A stretch of DNA of 64,000 bases, from NCBI GenBank assembly GCA_004431415.1, contig QPMI01000046.1:89815-153814 (forward strand), given 5' to 3'. The translations under genes were made by a program, and so were the position numbers. Under the pieces are notes generated by a model. That model made no database searches, was not told the origin of the DNA, and was given only the letters and a program-made list of their open reading frames with translations. Shown here one piece after another: positions 54,701 to 64,000 of this stretch. Numbering within the stretch: position 1 is the stretch's first letter; each line of letters opens with the position of its first letter. The DNA comes from Cyanophora paradoxa (taxonomy: Eukaryota > Glaucocystophyceae > Cyanophorales > Cyanophoraceae).

Positions 54701-57700
54701 AACGGCGTCGCGGGCCCGGCCTCCTCGCCGCTCGCGGCCTCGCTGCCGAGCGACCCGAGCTCCGGCATCGCGCTGACGTCGACGCCGGCGGGCTCCGGCT
54801 CCAGCCCGAGCGTAATTCTGTCGTGGACCAGCCCCGCCGGCCAGGGTGGCGTGTCGAGGTAGGTTTCTCGAATGCTGACACACTGATTCAAATGATTGAT
54901 TGGTATGCTCTTCTGCGCAGCTATGCTGTCATGCAAGACGGCCAGAAGATTGCATCGGTGCAGCCTTCGCCATCGGGCGTCAACACGTTCGCTTCGCGCA
55001 ATCTCCCTCCGGCAACTGCCGCGAAATCCCTCTTCTCTGTGGTTCCGCTGTCTCCTTCGGGCAGCCCCGCAGGACCGGCCAGCAGCAGCGTTCCGCTTGC
55101 CTCTTATCCGGTTGGATCGGGAGCTGGTCCAGCAAGCCCGTCTGCCATGGCGCCGTCGAACCTGCAGCTGACGAGCACACCCGGCCTCTTCTCCTCCAGC
55201 ACCTTGTCGTGGAGTCGTCCGCGCGCGGGCAACCCCGCGAGCTACGCGGTCGTCGGCGACGGCAAGGTCCTTGGCAGCGTCCCGGCTATTCAGACAACGT
55301 TCGATGTCTCGCCCAAGAGCGGCGAGCCCGGCAGCATCTTCCAAGTCGTGCCGGTCGATCGGTTCGGAGCGGTCGGCCCCGCATCAAACCCAATTAACAG
55401 CGGATCTGGCCCGGCTCCCGGCCCGTACAACGGTGCCGGCCCGGACTCCCGCGGTGTTCCTTCGACTCCGTACGGCCCGTCGTCCGGTCCTGGCGCGGGC
55501 ATTGCCAGCTCAAACGTCAACCTGCCCCCTGCGAATCCACTCGCGCCCTCGAACCTCGCCCTCAGCAGCTTCAACGGCAGTGGCCCCGGCTCCGCCACCC
55601 TCTCGTGGAGCCGGCCCAGCCAGGGAGCGCCCTCTGCGTACTCTGTCCTCAAGGACGGCAAGCCCGTCGCGTCGGTCCCCGGCGGCCAGACCTCGGCCCC
55701 GGTCTCCGGCCTGCCGACCAACGGCGGCGCCTCGACCCTGCAGGTGGTGCCGTTCGACGACAACGGCGTCGCGGGCCCGGCCTCCTCGCCGCTCGCGGCC
55801 TCGCTGCCGAGCGACCCGAGCTCCGGCATCGCGCTGACGTCGACGCCAGTCGGTACAGTTTCGAGCCCAGGCGCGCTGCTGGCGTGGACTTCTCCTAGCG
55901 GCCTCGGCAACGTCCCCAGGTGCGGCAGCCGTATCTCGCGCGTGGGGTCGGCTCTGCGGGCGCTGACGCGCTTTTGTGCGGCAGCTTCGGCGTCCTGCAG
56001 GACGGCCGCCAGGTCGCCACTGCCAAGGCCTCGCCGTCGGGCGTCAACACCTTCGCGCCCAAGGGCCTCAGCCCGAGCGCGGCGGCCAACGCGGAGTTCT
56101 CGGTGGTGCCGCTGTCGCCGTCGGGCAGCCCCGCGGGCCCCGCCAGCAACAGCGTGCCTCTTGCCTCGTACCCGGCCGGCTCGGGCGCGGGCCCCGCGAG
56201 CCCTGCGGACATGGCGCCGTCGAACCTGCAGCTGACGAGCTCGCCGGGCCTGTTCGGCTCGTCGGGTCGCCTCTCGTGGAGCCCGCCGCGCGCGGGAACC
56301 CCCGCGAGCTACGCTGTCGTCGGCAACGGCAAGGTCCTCGGCACCGTTCCGGCTAGCCAGACCTCTCACGAGGTTCCGGATCTTTCGCCAAGCAGCGTGT
56401 ACCAAGTCCTGCCAGTCGCGTCGAACGGCGCTGTTGGCCCCGCCTCGAGCCCTGTCACTGGCAACTCTGCCACCACTGGCGCCCCGAGTGCTGGCTCGCG
56501 CTCTGTTCCGTTTGGCCCTTCGAGTCCTTCCGCAGGGCCCGGAGCGGGCATCGCCGGCTCCGGCGTTGAAGTACCATCATCGAGTCCCCTTGCGCCCTCA
56601 AACCTCGCCCTTAGCAGCTTCAACGGCAGCGGCCCCGGCTCCGCCACCCTCTCGTGGAAGCGCCCGGCCTCTGGCTCGCCGGCCTCGTTCACCGTCCTCA
56701 AGGACGGCAGACCCGTCGCGTCGGTCCCCGGCGGCCAGACCTCGGCCCCGGTCTCCGGCCTGCCGACCAACGGCGGCGCCTCGACTCTGCAGGTTGTGCC
56801 GTTCGACAGCAACGGCGTCGCGGGCCCGGCCTCGTCGCCGCTCACGGCCTCGCTGCCGAGCGACCCGAGCTCCGGCATCGCGCTGACGTCGACGCCGGCG
56901 GGCTCCGGCTCCGGCCCGAGCGCGCTCCTCTCCTGGACCACCCCCACCGCTGCTCTCAGCTCAGACGCTGGTGGCCTCGCAAGGTGCGATTTATTACCGT
57001 ATTTTGTACCGAGCGTTCTCTGATAAGCGAATGCACGTCATCCAGCTTCGCCATCATGCAAGACGGGAATAAGATTGCGTCGGTGCCGCCGTCGTTGACC
57101 GGCGTGAATTCCTTCCCCGTCAAGGGCCTTTCCCCGAGCGCAGTCGCCACTTCGCGTGTCTCCGTTGTGCCCCTGTCGCCGAACGGCTCTCCGATTGGGC
57201 AGAGCAGCAACAGCGTTCCGCTCGCTTCGTACGCAGCGGGCTCGGGAGCGGGTCCTGCGAGTCCCGCGGAGATGATGCCGACGAACCTCCAGCTAACAAG
57301 CGCACCGGGCCTCTTCTCTTCCAGCACTTTGTCATGGAGCCGTCCGCGCGCGGGCAACCCGGCGAGCTACGCAGTCGTCGGCGATGGGCAGTTCCTCGGG
57401 GCCGTCCCTGCTATCCAAACGTCGTTCGAGGTTTCGCCCAAGAGCGGCGAGCCCGGCAGCGTCTACCAGGTCGTGCCCCTCGACAGCTTTGGAACAGCGG
57501 GCCCGTCGTCAAATCCGGCAAGCAGCGGCTCAGGCCCGTCACCTGGTCCGTACAATGGGGCGGGAGACGGACCTCTCTCCGGCCCCTCTTACCCGTATGG
57601 GCCCTCGTCTGGCCCTGGCGCCGGCATCGCGAACTCTGGCGTGGACGCGCCCGCCCCGAGCCCGCTTGCCCCGTCTAGCCTGGCCCTCAGCAGCTTCAAC

Positions 57701-60700
57701 GGCAGCGGCCCCGGCTCCGCCACCCTCTCGTGGAAGCGCCCGGCCTCGGGCTCGCCCGCCTCGTACACCGTCCTCAAGGACGGCAAGCCCGTCGCGTCGG
57801 TCCCCGGCGGCCAGACCTCGGTCCCGGTCTCCGGCCTGCCGACCAACGGCGGTGCCTCGACCCTGCAGGTGGTGCCGTTCGACAGCAACGGCGTCGCGGG
57901 CCCGGCCTCGTCGCCGCTCGTGGCCTCGCTGCCGAGCGACCCGAGCTCCGGCATCGCGCTGACGTCGACACCGACGGGCTCCACTTCAAGCCCGAGCCCG
58001 CTTCTGGCGTGGACCACGCCGAGCGGCCTCGGCAACGTCCCGAGGTGCGGCAGCCATGTTTCGCGCGCGGGGCCGGCTCTGCGGGTGCTGACGCGCTTTT
58101 TCGCGGCAGCTTCGGCATCCTGCAGGACGGCCGCCAGGTCGCCACTGCCAAGGCCTCGCCGTCGGGCGTCAACACCTTCGCGCCCAAGGGCCTCAGCCCG
58201 AGCGCGGCCGCCAACTCGTACTTCTCGGTGGTGCCGCTGTCGTCATCGGGCAGCCCCGCGGGCCCCGCCAGCAACAGCGTGCCTCTCGCCTCGTACCCGG
58301 CCGGCTCCGGCGCAGGCCCCGCACACCCCGCGGACATGGCGCCGTCGAACCTGCAGCTGACGAGCTCGCCGGGCCTCTTCTCGTCGAGCCGCCTCTCGTG
58401 GAGTCCGCCACGCGCGGGCAACCCCGCGAGCTACTCGGTGATCGGCGACGGCAAGGTCCTCGGCACCGTTCCGGCCAACCAGACCGCGTTCGACGTCTCG
58501 CCCAAGAGCGGCGAGCCCGGCAGCGTCTACCAGGTTGTGCCGGTCGCGGCGAACGGCGCGGTGGGCCCGGCCTCGAATACGGCCACCAGCGGCTCGGGCC
58601 CGGCGCCCGCCTACAGCGGCGCAGGCGCCCCCGGCTACGGTGGCGCTGGCGCGGGCCCGTACGGGCCCTCGTCTGGCCCCGGCGCCGGCATCGCGAACTC
58701 TGGCGTGGACACGCCCGCCCCGAGCCCGCTCGCGCCCTCGAGCCTGGGCCTCAGCAGCTTCAACGGCAGCGGCCCCGGCTCCGCCACCCTCTCGTGGAAG
58801 CGCCCGGCCTCGGGCTCGCCCGCCTCGTACACCGTCCTCAAGGACGGCAAGCCCGTCGCGTCGGTCCCCGGCGGCCAGACCTCGGTCCCGGTCTCCGGCC
58901 TGCCGACCAACGGCGGTGCCTCGACCCTGCAGGTGGTGCCGTTCGACAGCAACGGCGTCGCGGGCCCGGCCTCGTCGCCGCTTGCGGCCTCGCTGCCGAG
59001 CGACCCGAGCACCGGCATCGCGCTGACGTCGACAAGCTCTGGTGCCGGATCTAATGCGCTGCTGGCGTGGACCACTCCGAGCGGCCTCGGCAACGTCCCG
59101 AGGTGCGGCAGCCGTGTTTCGCGCGCGGGGCCGGCTCTGCGGGTGCTGACGCGCTTTTTCGGGGCAGCTTCGGCGTCCTGCAGGACGGCCGCCAGGTCGC
59201 CACTGCCAAGGCCTCGCCGTCGGGCGTCAACACCTTCGCGCCCAAGGGCCTCAGCCCGAGCGCGGCCGCCAACTCGAACTTCTCGGTGGTGCCGCTGTCG
59301 TCGTCGGGCAGCCCCGCGGGCCCCGCCAGCAACAGCGTGCCTCTCGCCTCGTACCCGGCCGGCTCCGGCGCGGGTCCCGCGAGCCCCGCGGACATGGCGC
59401 CCTCGAACCTGCAGCTGACGAGCTCGCCGGGCCTCTTCTCGTCGAGCCGCCTCTCGTGGAACCGTCCGCGCGCGGGCAGCCCCGCGAGCTACTCGGTGAT
59501 TGGCGACGGCAAGGTCCTCGGCAGCGTCCCGGCCAACCAGACCTCGTTCGACGTCTCGCCCAAGAGCGGCGAGCCTGGCAGCGTCTACCAGGTTGTGCCG
59601 GTCGCGGCGAACGGCGCGGTGGGCCCGGCCTCGAATACGGCCACCAGTGGCTCGGGCCCGGCGCCCGCCTACAGCGGTGCAGGCGCCTTTGGGTCCCCGT
59701 CATTCGGATACGGCACTCCTGGTGCAGGGACCGGATATCCTGCAGGCAGCCGCGACGGCCCATCCTATGGCCCCGGTGCGGGCATCGCTGGGTCGGGTGT
59801 CAACGCACCTGCCCCGAGCGCACTTGCACCCTCGAACCTCTCTCTCAGCAGCTTCAACGGCAGCGGCCCCGGCTCCGCCACCCTCTCGTGGAGCCGCCCG
59901 GCCTCCGGCTCGCCGGCCTCGTACACCGTCCTCAAGGACGGCAAGCCCGTCGCGTCGGTCCCCGGCGGCCAGACCTCGGTCCCGGTCTCCGGCCTGCCGA
60001 CCAACGGCGGCGCCTCGACTCTGCAGGTTGTGCCGTTCGACAGCAACGGCGTCGCGGGCCCGGCCTCGTCGCCGCTCACGGCCTCGCTGCCGAGCGACCC
60101 GAGCTCCGGCATCGCGCTGACGTCAACGCCGGCGGGCTCTGGCTCCAGCCCGAGCGCGCTGCTGACGTGGACCACGCCTGCTGCTTTCGGCAACGTCCCG
60201 AGGTGCGGCAGCCGTGGTTCGCGCGCGGGGCCGGCTCTGCGGGCGCTGACGCGTTTTTTCGCGGCAGCTTCGGCGTCCTGCAGGACGGCCGCCAGGTCGC
60301 CACTGCCAAGGCCTCGCCGTCGGGCGTCAACACCTTCGCGCCCAAGGGCCTCAGCCCGAGCGCGGCCGCCAACTCGAACTTCTCGGTGGTGCCGCTGTCG
60401 TCGTCGGGCAGCCCCGCGGGCCCCACCAGCAACAGCGTGCCTCTCGCCTCGTACCCGGCCGGATCCGGCGCAGGCCCCGCACACCCCGCGGACATGGCAC
60501 CCTCGAACCTGCAGCTGACGAGCTCGCCGGGCCTCTTCGGCTCGTCTGGCCGCCTCTCGTGGAGCCCGCCGCGCGTGGGCAACCCTGCGAGCTACTCGGT
60601 GATCGGCGACGGCAAGGTCCTGGGCAGCGTCCCGGCCAACCAGACCACGTTCGACGTCTCGCCCAAGAGCGGCGAGCCCGGCAGCGTCTACCAGGTTGTG

Positions 60701-63700
60701 CCGGTCGCGGCGAACGGCGCGGTGGGCCCGGCCTCGAACCCCGCTTCCAGCTCGGGCTCCGGCTATGGGCCTGGCCCATACGCCGGCGTCGGTGCGGCGG
60801 CCCTGAGCGGCGCCGGCTACGGCGGCGCGCCGGCGGGATCGGACGGCCTGTATTCCTCTGCGATTAACCCGCGCGGCGATGGCGCCGGCCGCGCTACTTC
60901 GCCGACCGGTGCGTCCGGGTCCGGCAGCTTCGGCGGCGCGTTCGGCCCTGCCAGCCCGTCGAGCCCCGGCGCGGCATTGCCGGCTCTGGCGTGGACGCGT
61001 CGGCCCGAGCCCGCTCGCGCCCTCGAGCCTGGGCCTCAGCAGCTTCAACGGCAGCGGCCCCGGCTCCGCCACCCTCTCGTGGAAGCGCCCGGCCTCGGCT
61101 CGCCCGCCTCGTACACCGTCCTCAAGGACGGCAAGCCCGTCGCGTCGGTCCCCGGCGGCCAGACCTCGGTCCCGGTCTCCGGCCTGCCGACCAACGGCGG
61201 CGCCTCGACCCTGCAGGTGGTGCCGTTCGACAGCAACGGCGTCGCGGGCCCGGCCTCGTCGCCGCTCGCGGCCTCGCTGCCGAGCGACCCGAGCTCCGGC
61301 ATCGCGCTGACGTCGACGCCGGCGGGCTCCGGCTCCAGCCCGAGCGCGCTGCTGGCGTGGACCACGCCGAGCGGCCTCGGCAACGTCCCGAGGTGCGGCA
61401 GCCGTGTTTCGCGCGCGGGGCCGGCTCTGCGGGCGCTGACGCGTTTTTTCGCGGCAGCTTCGGCGTCCTGCAGGACGGCCGCCAGGTCGCCACTGCCAAG
61501 GCCTCGCCGTCGGGCGTCAACACCTTCGCGCCCAAGGGCCTCAGCCCGAGCGCGGCCGCCAACTCGAACTTCTCGGTGGTGCCGCTGTCGTCGTCGGGCA
61601 GCCCCGCGGGCCCCGCCAGCAACAGCGTGCCTCTCGCCTCGTACCCGGCCGGCTCCGGCGCGGGTCCCGCGAGCCCTGCGGACATGGCGCCCTCGAACCT
61701 GCAGCTGACGAGCTCGCCGGGCCTCTTCTCGTCGAGCCGCCTCTCGTGGAACCGTCCGCGCGCGGGCAGCCCCGCGGCTACTCGGTGATCGGCGACGGCA
61801 AGGTCCTCGGCAGCGTCCCGGCCAACCAGACCTCGTTCACGTCTCGCCCAAGAGCGGCGAGCCTGGCAGCGTCTACCAGGTTGTGCCGGTCGCGGCGAAC
61901 GGCGCGGTGGGCCCGGCCTCGAATACGGCCACCAGCGGCTCGGGCCCGGCGCCCGCCTACAGCGGCGCAGGCGCCCCCGGCTACGGTGGCGCTGGCGCGG
62001 GCCCGTATGGGCCCTCGTCTGGCTCTGGCGCTGGCATCGCCAACTCTGGCGTGGACGCGCCCGCCCCGAGCCCGCTCGCCCCGTCTAGCCTGGCCCTCAG
62101 CAGCTTCAACGGCAGCGGCCCCGGCTCCGCCACCCTCTCGTGGAAGCGCCCGGCCTCGGGCTCGCCCGCCTCGTACACCGTCCTCAAGGACGGCAAGCCC
62201 GTCGCGTCGGTCCCCGGCGGCCAGACCTCGGTCCCGGTCTCCGGCCTGCCGACCAACGGCGGCGCCTCGACCCTGCAGGTGGTGCCGTTCGACAGCAACG
62301 GCGTCGCGGGCCCGGCCTCGTCGCCGCTCGCGGCCTCGCTGCCGAGCGACCCGAGCTCCGGCATCGCGCTGACGTCGACGCCGGCGGGCTCCGGCTCCAG
62401 CCCGAGCGCGCTGCTGGCGTGGACCACGCCGAGCGGCCTCGGCAACGTCCCGAGGTACGGCAGCCTTGTTTCGCGCGCGGGGCCGGCTCTGCGGGCGCTG
62501 ACGCGTTTTTCGGGGCAGCTTCGGCGTCCTGCAGGACGGCCGCCAGGTCGCCACCGCCAAGGCCTCGCCGTCGGGCGTCAACACCTTCGCGCCCAAGGGC
62601 CTCAGCCCGAGCGCGGCCGCCAACTCGAACTTCTCGGTGGTGCCGCTGTCGTCGTCGGGCAGCCCCGCGGGCCCCGCCAGCAACAGCGTGCCTCTCGCCT
62701 CGTACCCGGCCGGCTCCGGCGCGGGTCCCGCGAGCCCGCGGACATGGCGCCTCGAACCTGCAGCTGACGAGCTCGCCGGGCCTCTTCTCGTCGAGCCGCC
62801 TGTCGTGGAACCGTCCGCGCGCGGGCAACCCCGCGAGCTACTCGTGATCGGCGACGGCAAGGTCCTCGGCAGCGTCCCGGCCAACCAGACCACGTTCGAC
62901 GTCTCGCCCAAGAGCGGCGAGCCCGGCAGCGTCTACCAGGTCGTGCCGGTCGCGGCGAACGGCGCGGTGGGCCCGGCCTCGAACCCCGCTTCCAGCTCGG
63001 GCTCCGGCTATGGGCCTGGCCCGTACGCCGGCGTCGGTGCGGCGGCCCTGAGCGGCGCCGGGTACGGCGGCGCCCCGGCGGGATCGGACGGCCTGTATGC
63101 CTCTGCGATTAGCCCGCGCGGCGATGGTGCCGGCCGTGCGACCTCGCCGACCGGTGCGTCCGGGTCCGGCAGCTTCAGCGGCGCGTTCGGCCCTGCCAGC
63201 CCGTCGAGCCCCGCGCGGGCATTGCCGGCTCTGGCGTGGACGCGCCCGCCCCGAGCCGCTCGCGCCCTCGAGCCTGGGCCTCAGCAGCTTCAACGGCGCG
63301 GCCCCGGCTCCGCCACCCTCTCGTGAAGCGCCCGGCCTCGGGCTCGCCCGCCTCTTACACCGTCTCAAGGACGGCAAGCCCGTCGCGTCGGTCCCCGCGG
63401 CCAGACCTCGGTCCCGGTCTCCGGCCTGCCGACCAACGGCGGCGCCTCGACCCTGCAGGTGGTGCCGTCGACAGCAACGGCGTCGCGGGCCCGGCTCGTC
63501 GCCGCTCGCGGCCTCGCTGCCGAGCGACCCGAGCTCCGCATCGCGCTGACGTCGACGCCGGCGGCTCCGGCTCCAGCCCGAGCGCGCTGTGGCGTGGACC
63601 ACGCCGAGCGCCTCGGCAACGTCCCGAGGTGCGGCAGCCGTGTTTCGCACGCGGGGCCGGCTCTGCGGGCGCTGACGCGTTTTTTCGCGGCAGCTTCGGC

Positions 63701-64000
63701 GTCCTGCAGGACGGCCGCCAGGTCGCCACTGCCAAGGCCTCGCCGTCGGGCGTCAACACCTTCGCGCCCAAGGGCCTCAGCCCGAGCGCGGCCGCCAACT
63801 CGTACTTCTCGGTGGTGCCGCTGTCGTCGTCGGGCAGCCCCGCGGGCCCCGCCAGCAACAGCGTGCCTCTCGCCTCGTACCCGGCCGGCTCCGGCGCGGG
63901 TCCCGCGAGCCCCGCGGACATGGCGCCCTCGAACCTGCAGCTGACGAGCTCGCCGGGCCTCTTCTCGTCGAGCCGCCTGTCGTGGAACCGTCCGCGCGCG
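39786..64000 (+). CDS. Giant REJ/FN3 membrane receptor, 3' end beyond window
   Basis: About 74 exons chained with matching phases; those before the membrane exon total 6,444 bases (2,148 residues). Key exons: 39786-39955 (signal peptide STILAIFVASAFVLSAVHA), 40060-40235, 40306-40473, 40567-40582 (micro-exon), 40903-41041, 42180-42302, 42572-42819, 42897-43048, 43389-43593, 44144-44271, 44663-45077, 45150-45372, 45443-45558 (Pro linker). Then three REJ-like modules (45635-48780), a helical region (48989-49527), a GAIN/GPS-like part (49948-50490, ending FWNETSNSWEPC), 50559-50621, 50789-50977, a membrane exon starting 51054, then 11 repeat exons. The N-terminal third is Cys/Trp-rich and unlike any family I know. 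Lys/Arg after the span suggests a cytoplasmic tail. Role inferred: recognition or adhesion. Exons 41661-42120 and 49616-49865 are least certain. Confidence 0.75.
45635..46678 (+). other. REJ-like module 1
   Basis: Six exons: 45635-45795, 45869-45981, 46054-46070, 46144-46374, 46442-46571, 46635-46678. It begins VSPPPG with a Cys pair. The fourth exon carries the REJ signature: GTCTVSP, FTVTCSNW, ALPLTYALK. The fifth reads LVPAGSSSTMTPSYVFPAGN then TICSNNDCGCS. Modules 2 and 3 repeat the same exon order and phases. Confidence 0.65.
46746..47740 (+). other. REJ-like module 2
   Basis: Exons 46746-46915, 46972-47045, 47121-47137, 47205-47441, 47505-47625, 47694-47740, phases identical to module 1. 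Signature pieces: GTCTLET, YKVTCSGWSAPFNV, ALPLTYSLK, TICSPNECGCS. The first exon (VEVSPPPGTPDTACLKQTIV, then AIQTWSAPNGE) is an Ig-like Cys pair unit. Confidence 0.65.
47811..48780 (+). other. REJ-like module 3
   Basis: Exons 47811-47980, 48040-48113, 48175-48191, 48250-48477, 48560-48680, 48745 onward. Signature: GTCAISPTEG, FTVSCPGWTPPFNL, ALPLTYSL, VICSNNTCGCS. First exons of modules 2 and 3 are both 170 bases, second exons both 74 and third exons both 17, pointing to tandem duplication. Confidence 0.65.
51063..51131 (+). other. Predicted membrane span of the giant receptor
   Basis: A 23-residue hydrophobic, glycine-rich segment (ILPLAFGIGAAGLLVAGLTA and three more) is followed by KGTLRVPSIFPKGK, basic and without acidic residues; the preceding linker is acidic/polar. 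By the positive-inside rule the FN3 tail would be cytoplasmic. Consistently, the ectodomain is full of Cys while the tail has almost none. Confidence 0.65.
51305..64000 (+). repeat. FN3-like module array, 12 units of three modules
   Basis: Each unit of about 333 residues has modules C (LSSFNGSGPGSATLSW...SYTVLKDGKPV), A (LTST...LSWTTP | GVLQDGRQVATAK) and B (LQLTSSPGLF...LSW...SYSVIGDGKVLG). All have the FN3 pattern: Pro-x-Leu start, LSW, Tyr-Val-dG turn, late Leu and a GPAS end. Module A is split by an intron in units 2-12 but not in unit 1 (51720-51760). Exons: 52796-53776, 53857-54858, 54921-55919, 55985-56983, 57046-58044, 58110-59102, 59168-60202, 60268-61392, 61458-62454, 62519-63628, 63694 on. 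Linkers are Gly/Pro/Ser-rich. Confidence 0.8.

Noticed and set aside
52535-63921. Many long minus-strand open frames under the FN3 array
   Set aside because: They are Arg/Ala/Pro shadows of the repetitive GC-rich plus-strand exons and repeat with the same period.
1-64000. tRNA, rRNA or bacterial operon features
   Set aside because: None recognised by eye; abundant spliceosomal introns exclude a bacterial genome. A tRNA scan would settle the first point.

Overview
This is nuclear DNA of a GC-rich, intron-rich unicellular eukaryote, most likely an alga or related protist. Genes are split by many short introns, usually under 100 bases. Acceptors end in CAG. Donors are mostly GTGCG/GTGAG, but one block (27-35 kb) repeatedly uses GC donors in front of C-rich introns. 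Frequent GC-AG introns recall haptophytes or dinoflagellates; I cannot place the species. AT-rich, repeat-rich spacers separate GC-rich gene islands.

Layout. 0-12.3 kb: a dense cluster of small genes. It holds two divergent F-box genes (one with a GC-box minisatellite inside an intron), a cysteine-repeat protein facing inverted partial copies of its own family, a glycine-rich domain protein, a RING-finger protein and several orphan genes. 12.4-15.0 kb, minus strand: a shortened paralogue of the giant gene at 39.8 kb, sharing exon lengths, intron phases, signal peptide and promoter. 15-26.8 kb: low-complexity and dispersed repeats around a C2H2 zinc-finger/DUF6570-like gene (DUF6570 is a domain usually seen in Helitron proteins), plus a decayed coding region.

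27.1-33.5 kb, minus strand: a C2-domain, Gln/Tyr-rich gene, and upstream of it a gene joining leucine-rich repeats, ankyrin repeats, a coiled coil and a TIR domain, like an intracellular innate-immune receptor. About 90 bp away, divergent, lies a meiotic-clade AAA ATPase gene (33.6-35.95 kb). 36-39.6 kb holds a MITE, a fold-back element and tandem repeats.

39.8-64 kb, plus strand, is one giant gene running off the window. I could chain about 74 exons with consistent phases. It encodes a signal peptide, a Cys/Trp-rich ectodomain of about 2,150 residues with three REJ-like (receptor for egg jelly) modules and a GAIN/GPS-like segment, one membrane span, and then a cysteine-poor tail of at least 35 fibronectin-III-like modules. 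The tail grew by duplication of a roughly 1-kb exon-intron unit. It looks like a recognition or adhesion receptor with an enormous, apparently cytoplasmic, Ig-fold tail.

Caution: several genes carry isolated one-base gaps, mainly in G/C runs and densest at 60.9-63.6 kb, which look like uncorrected long-read errors. Exon models were made by eye from phase, splice sites and repeat or paralogue comparison.
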